Assembly (NCBI GenBank): GCA_021155845.1
Contig: JAJNBK010000080.1
Location: 1-5,576 of the forward strand
Length of the DNA: 5,576 bases
DNA from: Nitrososphaeraceae archaeon
Lineage (GTDB): Archaea > Thermoproteota > Nitrososphaeria > Nitrososphaerales > Nitrososphaeraceae
Direction: 5' to 3'
Positions 1 through 5,576 of the stretch are shown here, in pieces (the first letter of the stretch is position 1; each line of letters opens with the position of its first letter). The notes under the pieces were generated by a model. It did no database searches. It worked only from the letters and a program-made list of their open reading frames with translations, and had not been told where the DNA came from. A program made the position numbers and the translations under genes.

Positions 1-751
1 TTGCTCCAGTTTCTTTGCTACATTTAGCTATCAGATCCTTATCAATAGGTTTAATCGAAAACATGTCTATGACACGACAGGAAATACCTTCATCACTTTC
101 GAGTATATCGGCGGCTTTCAAGGATCTTGCAACCATAAGACCACATGATATTATAGTTACATCTGATCCATCACGCAAAACATTTCCCTTACCCAAATTG
201 AAAGACATTTCGTCATCTGCATAGATTACCTGGCTAGCGGGCCTTGCAAGCCGTACATAAAATGGACCAGGAATTTGGGCAATTGTCTTGATCAATTGTC
301 TTGCTGCAATTGCATCTGCAGGAACAACCACTCGCATATTAGGAATGGCTCGCATAGTTGAGAAATCTTCTATCTGTTGATGTGATGCTCCATCTGGTCC
401 TACGGTTAATCCAGCATGAGAAACGACAAGTTTTACGTTTAAATTTGGATAGCAAATAGTATTACGGATTTGATCAAGGCAGCGACCAGGCAGAAAAGCT
501 GCATAAGTACTAGCAAATGCAATTTTGCCAGCAATTGCAAGGCCTGCTGCAATAGAGACAAGGTTCGCTTCTGCAATTCCTATATTGAACATTCGATCAG
601 GATAGTAATCTCCAAATTTCTTTGTTTTTAGAGACTCTGTGGTATCACCTCCAACACAAACTATGTTGTGATTAATTTTTCCTAATTCTACTATAGTATC
701 GCCATAAGCTCCTCTCATATCAGCGCTTTTTTTCTCACTACTTAATTGCAT
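1..751 (-). CDS. tkt: Transketolase C-terminal subunit (partial, cut by window edge)
   Basis: This is the pyrimidine-binding half of a split transketolase, which with the N-terminal subunit transfers two-carbon ketol units in the non-oxidative pentose phosphate pathway (cytoplasm). I translated 250 codons from the ATG at 751. Visible are GIAEANLVSIAAGLA around residues 58-72, with E61 matching the catalytic glutamate that activates thiamine diphosphate; HAGLTVGPDGASHQ at 112-125, with H124 matching the substrate-binding histidine; and YVRLARP at 165-171. The C-terminal domain begins around residue 190 and runs off the edge. Archaeal subunits of this type are usually a little over 300 residues, so I infer that roughly 60 are missing. 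The start overlaps the end of the upstream fusion gene by 14 bases, and a strong AGGAGG site six bases before the ATG fixes it. The two genes are surely co-transcribed, and the two proteins should form one enzyme. The family assignment is very secure. Confidence 0.95.
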   Translation of the reverse strand, partial: MQLSSEKKSADMRGAYGDTIVELGKINHNIVCVGGDTTESLKTKKFGDYYPDRMFNIGIAEANLVSIAAGLAIAGKIAFASTYAAFLPGRCLDQIRNTICYPNLNVKLVVSHAGLTVGPDGASHQQIEDFSTMRAIPNMRVVVPADAIAARQLIKTIAQIPGPFYVRLARPASQVIYADDEMSFNLGKGNVLRDGSDVTIISCGLMVARSLKAADILESDEGISCRVIDMFSIKPIDKDLIAKCSKETGA

Positions 752-2393
752 GAAATTCCTCCTCTATGTCCAATTCGTTTGCTAGCGGAATCAATATATG
801 TTTACGTGTCTTCATCCAATCTGATCTTATTCCTAGTGTAGTTGCATGTTCAAGAAGCCTCTTTTCTAATGCAACATTTGCTTTATGTTTGAGCTGGATA
901 ATAGCAGCATGAATATCAGTGCTGCCATATACCGCATTTCCCGCAACAAGAATCCTGGCTCCAATGTCGTATACTTGTTGTAAAGTAGTGGCGTCAATAC
1001 CGCCATCAGCTTCAATATATCCATTGAATCCACTCTCCCTTAATTTTCTAGTCGTTAATACCATTTTTGGCAGAATTTGGGGAACAAATTTCTGACCGGC
1101 AAAGCCAGGATCTACAGACATTATTATGACAACATCAATATCGTTAAGATGGGAATAAACCCACTTTGGAAGCTCTGTGCTGGGGTTAATCGCGATACCG
1201 GGACTTATGCCATTCGAAAGAAGTTTTTGATTTATCTGGCTAAACTCAAATTCATCACATGCTTCTGCATGAACAGTGATTATGTCGCATCTAGCATCGA
1301 TATACTCTTCTATATGCTCAAGCGGATTTTCAATCATGAGATGGGCATCAAAAGGAAGACTAGTAATATGTCGTAATTTCTTAATGGTTTCGGCAAAGAA
1401 AGTAATATTGGGTACAAACTTTCCATCCATGACATCTAGGTGGATAATGTCAGCGTCACCACGTTCTGCAGCTCTAACTTTCTCTTCGTAATTTTCTCGC
1501 GTTCCTGCAATGATTGATGGAGCAATCAGACATTCACTTTCAAGTTCTTCTAATAATAAAGGGGTATGTTTATAAGGAGGCGCCTTTCCGTGCCATTGAG
1601 GGACATTAGCCATATGCTTTATTCCATTTCCCTTTATTGTATTAGCAATGATTATAGTAGGTTTATCTTGAACCAAATTCGCCCTGTTCAGCGCGTCAAT
1701 TATCTGCTCAACCTTGTGACCGTTGATCTCGATAACATTCCAGTTAAAAGCCGACCACTTGTCACGCATTGGATCAAGAGGCATGATGTCTTCAGTAAAA
1801 CCGTCTTGTTGTATGCGATTACGATCCAATATTGCTACTAAATTATCTAATCTGAACTTCGGCGCTGCCATTGCAGCTTCCCAAATCTGTCCTTCATTTG
1901 ATTCTCCATCTCCTATCAAAGTGTAAATATGATTCTCTTTATTATCTAATTTATTGCCTAGTGCTATACCAATCGATACCGACAACCCAATACCCTCCGA
2001 TCCCCCAGAATACTCTACTCCTGGCACACTATGGTGTTTCTGTTGCTCGCTATATCTTACAGGATGTCCTTGAAGCCTGGAGCCAAGCTTTCGCAAATCC
2101 TTTATTTCCTCTTCTGGAAAATAACCTGCAACTGCCAGAGTTGCATAGAAACCAGGAGCGGAATGAGCTTTAGAATTTACGAAGTAATCTCTGTCTTCCC
2201 AATGTGGATTTAAGGGATCATGTTTCATTTTTCTAAAGTACAGAGCTCCCATTATTTCGGCCGCTGAGAATGATGCGCCCGGATGACCGGAACCAGCTTT
2301 CGCAATTCCTTGTATTGCCAGCATCCTGACATCACGTATTTTTCTTTTTAACTCCAGATATCGCATACTAAAAGCCATGGTAACGACAACCAT
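738..2393 (-). CDS. Transketolase N-terminal subunit fused to ribulose-phosphate 3-epimerase
   Basis: One continuous frame of 551 codons joins two enzymes. Residues 1-286 are a transketolase N-terminal subunit: GSGHPG (H37), SKAHSAPG (H77), GHP (H110), the thiamine-diphosphate/Mg motif GDGESNEGQIWEA (D162) closing with DRNRIQ (N192), and WHGKAPP (H268). Residues 288-505 are a full-length ribulose-5-phosphate 3-epimerase: IAPSII, HLDVMDGKFVPN (H318, D320), HLM (H351), MSVDPGFAGQ and EADGGID (D463). H318, D320, H351 and D463 match the four metal/catalytic residues of the family. There is almost no linker, and no internal ATG that could start a separate epimerase. The last ~46 residues are an extension I do not recognise. 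The epimerase makes xylulose-5-phosphate, the ketol donor for transketolase. The C-terminal transketolase subunit follows, overlapping by 14 bases. The ATG at 2393 is the outer limit; the ATG at 2378 (MAFSMRY) fits a box A-like element better and is my preferred start. Confidence 0.95.
   Translation of the reverse strand: MVVVTMAFSMRYLELKRKIRDVRMLAIQGIAKAGSGHPGASFSAAEIMGALYFRKMKHDPLNPHWEDRDYFVNSKAHSAPGFYATLAVAGYFPEEEIKDLRKLGSRLQGHPVRYSEQQKHHSVPGVEYSGGSEGIGLSVSIGIALGNKLDNKENHIYTLIGDGESNEGQIWEAAMAAPKFRLDNLVAILDRNRIQQDGFTEDIMPLDPMRDKWSAFNWNVIEINGHKVEQIIDALNRANLVQDKPTIIIANTIKGNGIKHMANVPQWHGKAPPYKHTPLLLEELESECLIAPSIIAGTRENYEEKVRAAERGDADIIHLDVMDGKFVPNITFFAETIKKLRHITSLPFDAHLMIENPLEHIEEYIDARCDIITVHAEACDEFEFSQINQKLLSNGISPGIAINPSTELPKWVYSHLNDIDVVIIMSVDPGFAGQKFVPQILPKMVLTTRKLRESGFNGYIEADGGIDATTLQQVYDIGARILVAGNAVYGSTDIHAAIIQLKHKANVALEKRLLEHATTLGIRSDWMKTRKHILIPLANELDIEEEFHAIK
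758..763 (-). promoter_or_regulatory. Shine-Dalgarno site for the transketolase C-terminal subunit
   Basis: The minus strand reads AGAGGAGGAATTTCATG. The AGGAGG core lies six bases before the ATG at 751, inside the last codons of the upstream fusion gene. It decides the start of the downstream gene and indicates independent initiation or re-initiation on a shared mRNA. The first genes of transcripts in this window show no such site, as expected for archaea that combine leaderless first genes with Shine-Dalgarno-led internal genes. Confidence 0.85.
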
Positions 2394-2400
2394 CAGATGA

Positions 2401-2407
2401 CTTATAC
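2401..2407 (-). promoter_or_regulatory. Candidate box A (TATA) for the transketolase/epimerase operon
   Basis: The minus strand reads GTATAAG, centred about 26 bases before the ATG at 2378. That is the archaeal TATA-to-start spacing for a leaderless transcript beginning at that ATG. No Shine-Dalgarno site precedes either candidate start. A T-rich alternative (TTTTTATTTTTG, minus, 2442-2431) would give a start site near 2410 and a short leader. The choice between them is inference from spacing only. Confidence 0.3.
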
Positions 2408-2483
2408 GCCATAATAGAAGGCGAGACTAACAAAAATAAAAAGATATAGGCGATTTATTACTATTATCATCAGAATAGCCGTT

Positions 2484-2524
2484 CTACATTCACAGGTGGG
2501 CAGCAATGTAGTGTCTATCCACCT
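2484..2524. repeat. Two interleaved inverted repeats in the divergent intergenic region
   Basis: CTACATT (2484-2490) is the exact reverse complement of AATGTAG (2505-2511). AGGTGGG (2494-2500) pairs with TCCACCT (2518-2524), six Watson-Crick pairs plus one G-U. The arms alternate as A-B-A'-B', so the two hairpins exclude each other unless they form an H-type pseudoknot; the connecting segments are 3, 4 and 6 bases on the plus strand. Alternatively the AGGTGG/CCACCT dyad could be a DNA operator between the divergent genes. Neither reading is proven, and a single 7-bp repeat in this length can arise by chance. Confidence 0.35.
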
Positions 2525-2630
2525 ATGATATTTCACCAGACTAATACGAAACGGCGATATCATTTCTAGAATAATTTACGAAAAGAGGAGATGATAACAA
2601 ACATAGATTATGAATGAGTTACGCTTCAAT

Positions 2631-2640
2631 AATTTAAATT
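2631..2640 (+). promoter_or_regulatory. Candidate box A (TATA) for pepA
   Basis: AATTTAAATT is centred about 30 bases before the pepA ATG at 2666. With the usual archaeal spacing of about 26 bases, transcription would begin at about 2662-2666, giving a leaderless or nearly leaderless mRNA. The absence of a Shine-Dalgarno sequence just before this ATG agrees with that. Confidence 0.5.
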
Positions 2641-2665
2641 AAGTGTTGAAGTGTATTAATTCACA

Positions 2666-4165
2666 ATGGTTCAGATCAAAGTAGAACAGACAACAATTGA
2701 CCAAAATCAAACCCCTCTTTTAGTCGTTGGAGTCTACGAAAATGAAAACGAATTTTCACATTCAAAAGGACTTGACCCAGTATTATATTATACTATCAAG
2801 GAAATCATATCAAACAAAGAGTTTAAAGCTGTCGTAGGGGCTAGGTTAATTATTCCAACAATGGACAAAGGTCCAATGAAAAAAATTATGCTTATGGGTC
2901 TTGGAAAAAAAGAGAAATTTAACAATGAAATAGCAAGAATTGTATCAGCAAAAGCTGCTGTAAAGGCAAGAGAAATGGAAATTTCAGAATTTTCTATTTT
3001 ACCGTTCTCAAATTTAGATGAGGGCTTAATCGAAGCAATTTCTGAGGGTATTGCTCTATCGCTTTATTCTTTTAATAAGTACAAAACAAATGATAAAGGA
3101 GAGGAGTCGAAGGTTAAGCAAGTTACAATACTTATTAACGATGATAAGAACAGGATTCAATCAATCGTAGATAGGACAGCTCTCTTGGTTGAGGCAGTAA
3201 ACCTTGCACGTGACCTAAGTAATCTTCCTCCGAATGATTGTTCTCCATCTCAATTAGCTAGTATTGCAGTATCGGTCGGAACCGAATATGGACTAAAAAC
3301 GAGAATTGTAGAACGATATGAAATGGAATCAATGGGACTCAATGGAATAGTCTCGGTGGGAAAGGGAAGTCAAAATCCTCCAAAGCTGATAATTTTGGAG
3401 TATCATGGTTCTACCGGTGATCGGAGACCATACCTATTAGTCGGCAAAGGAGTAACATTTGATACTGGTGGAATTTCCTTAAAAGATAGTGACAAAATGG
3501 ATGAAATGAAATTTGATAAATGTGGGGGCTGTAATGTTGTTGCCATTATGAAAGCAGTTGCATCTCTTAAATTGCCAATAAATGTTGTTGGGATTATCCC
3601 ATCAGTTGAAAACATGCCATCTAGCACTTCTTACAGACCAGGAGACATAATCAAAATGTATAATGGTAAAACAGTTGAAGTTTTGAACACTGATGCAGAA
3701 GGTAGACTGATTCTTGCTGATGCTTTATCTTTTGGAATCGCAAGTTATAATCCAAAGGCAGTTATCGATCTAGCAACTCTCACAGGCGCATGTATTATTG
3801 CACTTGGAACCAACGTGGCTGCTGTAATAGGAACAAATAAAAAGTTTATCGACGAGCTGCACAAGGTGTCTGATAGAACAAGTGAAAAGATATGGGAGCT
3901 TCCATTATATGAAGAATTCAATGAACAAATAAAGAGCTCTATTGCAGATATCAAAAATGTTGGTGGGAGGCCAGGTGGCGCTATAACTGCAGCAGCATTT
4001 CTGTCAAACTTTACTAATGGTATTCCATGGATACATATAGATATTGCAGGAACAGCGTGGACACAAGAAGGAACATATGAACGAAGCTACAATCCAAGGG
4101 GAGCAACAGGATTTGGAGTCAGAACTATTGTAAAGTTGTTGATGGAAGATAGCATGTTTAGTTGA
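2666..4165 (+). CDS. pepA: Leucyl aminopeptidase, M17 family (PepA)
   Basis: This is a cytosolic two-metal aminopeptidase that removes N-terminal residues from peptides, in the last steps of protein turnover. The 499 residues match the usual family length of about 480-500. Residues 1 to about 160 form the variable N-terminal domain, and about 165-495 the catalytic domain. GKGVTFDTGGISLK (260-273) supplies K261, D266 and K273; MKFDKCGG supplies D284; the signature NTDAEGRL (341-348) supplies D343, E345 and R347. These match all metal ligands and both catalytic residues of the bovine and E. coli enzymes. The C-terminal GATGFGVRTIV (479-489) is also typical. One deviation: the usual segment D-M-x-G-A-A after the third ligand reads DKCGGCN. 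The start at 2666 is supported by a box A-like element at leaderless distance. The gene is divergent from the transketolase operon, and nothing in the context shows a shared role. The call is secure. Confidence 0.97.
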   Translation: MVQIKVEQTTIDQNQTPLLVVGVYENENEFSHSKGLDPVLYYTIKEIISNKEFKAVVGARLIIPTMDKGPMKKIMLMGLGKKEKFNNEIARIVSAKAAVKAREMEISEFSILPFSNLDEGLIEAISEGIALSLYSFNKYKTNDKGEESKVKQVTILINDDKNRIQSIVDRTALLVEAVNLARDLSNLPPNDCSPSQLASIAVSVGTEYGLKTRIVERYEMESMGLNGIVSVGKGSQNPPKLIILEYHGSTGDRRPYLLVGKGVTFDTGGISLKDSDKMDEMKFDKCGGCNVVAIMKAVASLKLPINVVGIIPSVENMPSSTSYRPGDIIKMYNGKTVEVLNTDAEGRLILADALSFGIASYNPKAVIDLATLTGACIIALGTNVAAVIGTNKKFIDELHKVSDRTSEKIWELPLYEEFNEQIKSSIADIKNVGGRPGGAITAAAFLSNFTNGIPWIHIDIAGTAWTQEGTYERSYNPRGATGFGVRTIVKLLMEDSMFS

Positions 4166-4281
4166 CATTTCCTTGTGTGGATAGTTTCTAGAATATGATA
4201 GGAACACTTCTATTTCCTTGATATATTATACTAGTCATAAATAATCTCTCTTATCCTTTGCTGCTTATTATTACATTCATA

Positions 4282-4306
4282 GTAATTTCTTTTCTAGAGA
4301 AACTAC
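4282..4306. repeat. Inverted repeat between pepA and the downstream gene
   Basis: GTAATTTCT (4282-4290) and AGAAACTAC (4298-4306) form a stem of eight pairs with one A-C mismatch around a seven-base loop, TTTCTAG. It lies in a T/C-rich stretch 117 bases after the pepA stop and 76 bases before the next gene. It could be part of a pepA termination region, since archaeal terminators are mainly T-rich tracts, or a regulatory dyad for the next gene. I cannot tell which, and chance remains possible. Confidence 0.3.
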
Positions 4307-4381
4307 ACAATATAGCTGTTACATCAAATATATCTAATAGATAAACATTATTGATCGAGTTACAAATTGCCAATATTTCAA

Positions 4382-4852
4382 ATGAAGATCCTTGTAGAAC
4401 AATTGACATCGATAGGCATAAATTGCAAGATTGGCAACCCAATTTCCGATATTCATAACGCCAGCAGGTTGGGTCCTTTTTACAATGTTTATTGTTTAAT
4501 AGAAAATCAGCGCCTATCAGAAAAGGATGACAGCTCATATAACCTATTGAGTGCTAATCCATACTTCCATCTACGCAATGGAAAAGTCATTACCTTAGGC
4601 TGGAGTGGGGGCCTGCTTGCAGATATTTTGACACAAGACATACCTCTTTGCGATTCTTTTGCTGCAAATATCATGAAAGAAGAAATAAGAAAACTATCTG
4701 TCAAGGTGGCAAACTTTGCATGCATTATTGAAACTCATACATGGGAACCTAATGGATTAGTATCAATATATCCAGTCATTGACCGAATAGGGCTAAATAT
4801 AAAGCGATTACTGAAACAGATACATTTAGGTGAGGATAATTTTCTTCCTTAA
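4382..4852 (+). CDS. Hypothetical protein, about 156 residues
   Basis: I do not recognise this protein. The frame is open from a TTG at 4367; the ATG at 4382 (MKILVEQLTS) is the better start, giving 156 residues. The composition looks like a soluble, globular cytosolic protein: no signal peptide, no membrane segment, no repeats. Visible features are a glycine/proline-rich stretch near residues 18-33 with SDIHNASRLGPF, a GWSGG turn near residue 74, an ETHTWEPNGL segment near residues 117-126 with one His and two Glu, and a basic, helix-like C terminus (NIKRLLKQIH). No metal-binding or catalytic signature is complete. AT-rich box A-like sequences lie upstream (AAATATAT, 4327-4334), and there is no clear Shine-Dalgarno site. 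It sits alone on the plus strand, 216 bases after pepA and facing the 5S-like sequence, so context suggests no function. That it is a real gene is likely but not certain. Confidence 0.65.
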   Translation: MKILVEQLTSIGINCKIGNPISDIHNASRLGPFYNVYCLIENQRLSEKDDSSYNLLSANPYFHLRNGKVITLGWSGGLLADILTQDIPLCDSFAANIMKEEIRKLSVKVANFACIIETHTWEPNGLVSIYPVIDRIGLNIKRLLKQIHLGEDNFLP

Positions 4853-4903
4853 AGAACAATAAAAGCATATAAAATACAGAACACATCTTCGAATGGAAAT
4901 AAT

Positions 4904-4928
4904 AAAAAATTTAAAATGAAGAATAAAG
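4904..4928 (-). terminator. T-rich candidate terminator after the 5S-like sequence
   Basis: On the minus strand, downstream of the 5S-like sequence, there is a T-rich run ending in six consecutive T (4909-4904), with a smaller TTTT immediately after the RNA's 3' end (4947-4944). Archaeal transcription ends mainly at such oligo-T tracts without needing a hairpin. In DNA this AT-rich the signal is weak. Confidence 0.3.
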
Positions 4929-4950
4929 ATACTCTCGCTTAAGAAAATAT

Positions 4951-5043
4951 AATGCCAGCACTGCTGTTTTCCAACCGCTCACGCAGGTCAGTATTACAGC
5001 AGCGACGACAGGTTTGACTTCCGGGTTCGGAATGGGACCGGGT
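4951..5043 (-). rRNA. 5S rRNA-like sequence lacking its 5' end (truncated copy, probably pseudogene)
   Basis: The minus strand contains CCCGGTCCCATTCCGAAC and CCCGGAAGTCAAACC, the helix III/loop B-C core of 5S rRNA. It continues through the helix II 3' strand (CCTGTCGTCGC), the CTGCTGT/ACAGCAG stem (7 pairs), the TGACCTGCGTGAGCGGTTGG arm with a GTGA tetraloop, and a helix I 3' strand (TGCTGGCATT). About 92 bases are 5S-like against a usual 120 or so. The ~29 bases that should precede helix III would have to read roughly AATGCCAGCA (helix I) and GCGACGACAGG (helix II); instead there is AT-rich sequence with no such match. Upstream bases 5043-5063 allow only a few weak pairs. I therefore see a 5'-truncated 5S copy, either a pseudogene beside an intact gene elsewhere or an assembly or recombination junction. 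A very divergent functional 5S is less likely. Identity as 5S-derived is secure; function is doubtful. Confidence 0.85.
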
Positions 5044-5063
5044 ACTTCTATTTACTCAAAGGC

Positions 5064-5491
5064 TTAATTTAATCTTTTAGATGTATAAGATTACTGTAAT
5101 AGATAATAATCAAAAGGTTATCAGAAAAGATACAAGTTTCAGAAAGCTGCTATTTCAAATAATTAGAAAAAGTTGATGTATTTAAGGAAAAGTCAAAATA
5201 ATAAATATATGTTAGACATTATACATACATTCATCTACTTTACATATAAATAACAGTACATTAAGCAAACAGAGTAATATTTTATTCCCAATTGTTATGA
5301 AAAAATGTCCATTATGTTTGCGTATAAAGCCAAAGTGAACATCATATTAGCCAAGAGTATATAACTATCAGACGTAAATCATAAAATTCTTTTTCAATGA
5401 AAGTGTAATACCACTACAAATACAGGTTGTTGACTTCACAAAAACTGTCTAATATTATCATTATTATAATCTGATTCCAAGATAAGGATAA
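5064..5491. other. AT-rich stretch without a recognisable gene
   Basis: These bases are markedly more AT-rich than the coding regions, with stop codons frequent in all frames and no tRNA, CRISPR or insertion-sequence structure that I can see. Small items present are a perfect 11-base palindrome ATTACTGTAAT (5090-5100), repeated ACAT-containing words around 5216-5262, a box A-like CATATAAATAA near 5243-5253, and a 13-codon frame at 5297-5338 (MKKCPLCLRIKPK) with a CPxC start. None of these is strong enough to call a gene or a regulatory site. Confidence 0.5.
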
Positions 5492-5576
5492 CTAAATAAA
5501 ATGGTCTTTATTTTTTGCTATGTGTAATAGCACCTTCTTATCAATAATTGATTTGGCATCTGAATCTGAATCAAAT
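5492..5576 (-). CDS. Possible C-terminal end of a minus-strand gene (partial)
   Basis: One minus-strand frame is open from the right edge for 27 codons and ends at TAG (5494-5492). Its product would end in DAKSIIDKKVLLHIAKNKD followed by HFI: charged, helix-like, and preceded by an acidic FDSDSD. The other two minus frames at the edge contain early stops. The segment is too short to assign to a family, and 27 open codons can occur by chance, so this is only a plausible partial gene whose body would lie outside the window. Confidence 0.3.
   Translation of the reverse strand, partial: FDSDSDAKSIIDKKVLLHIAKNKDHFI

Noticed and set aside
1077..1841. Several plus-strand open frames inside the transketolase/epimerase gene
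   Set aside because: They lie opposite a strongly recognised enzyme, match no family, and have no start signals; they are antisense shadows.
2591..2617. Short frame ATG to TGA (8 residues) preceded by GAGGAG upstream of pepA
   Set aside because: The Shine-Dalgarno-like sequence abuts the ATG with no spacer, and the frame lies before the likely pepA transcription start, so it would not be a leader peptide.
2563..4195. The 11-base word TTTCTAGAATA present both before and after pepA (2563-2573 and 4185-4195)
   Set aside because: A repeat of this length is expected by chance in a 5.5-kb AT-rich sequence, and the flanks do not match.
4251..4538. A 95-codon Cys-rich minus-strand frame overlapping the hypothetical gene
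   Set aside because: It overlaps the more protein-like plus-strand frame, has an unusual composition, and no promoter or ribosome site; judged a shadow.
5090..5100. Palindrome ATTACTGTAAT upstream of the 5S-like sequence
   Set aside because: Five-base arms in very AT-rich DNA are common by chance; there is no second copy and no associated gene to support an operator.
5064..5576. CRISPR array, tRNA or insertion sequence in the AT-rich right end
   Set aside because: I found no regularly spaced repeats, no tRNA T-arm or anticodon arm, and no transposase-like frame or terminal inverted repeats.

Overview
The window most likely comes from an archaeon, probably a low-GC member of the Thaumarchaeota/Nitrososphaeria. 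The reasons are a transketolase split into two subunit genes, AT-rich box A-like elements about 26 bases before start codons with no ribosome binding site (leaderless style), a Shine-Dalgarno site only at the downstream gene of an operon, and a stand-alone 5S rRNA-type sequence. The lineage call is inference from style; no organism-specific marker gene is present.

Bases 1-2393 (minus strand) hold a two-gene pentose-phosphate operon. The first gene (738-2393) encodes a continuous fusion of the N-terminal, thiamine-diphosphate-binding half of transketolase with a complete ribulose-5-phosphate 3-epimerase, plus an unassigned C-terminal tail of about 46 residues. The second gene (1-751, cut by the window edge) encodes the C-terminal transketolase subunit. 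It starts inside the last 14 bases of the first gene behind a strong AGGAGG site. Epimerase makes xylulose-5-phosphate and transketolase consumes it as ketol donor, so the fusion joins consecutive steps of the non-oxidative pentose phosphate pathway.

Bases 2394-2665 are a divergent intergenic region with candidate box A elements for both directions and two interleaved inverted repeats. Bases 2666-4165 (plus strand) encode a complete M17 leucyl aminopeptidase (PepA) with all metal and catalytic residues. After an AT-rich spacer with a small inverted repeat comes an unrecognised protein of about 156 residues (4382-4852, plus).

Bases 4951-5043 (minus strand) match the 3' three-quarters of a 5S rRNA, but the first ~29 bases (5' strands of helices I and II) are missing and replaced by AT-rich DNA. 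It looks like a 5'-truncated 5S copy. The remaining ~500 bases are very AT-rich and nearly gene-free, with a possible C-terminal end of a minus-strand gene entering at the right edge. The clearest points of interest are the transketolase-epimerase fusion and the truncated 5S sequence.
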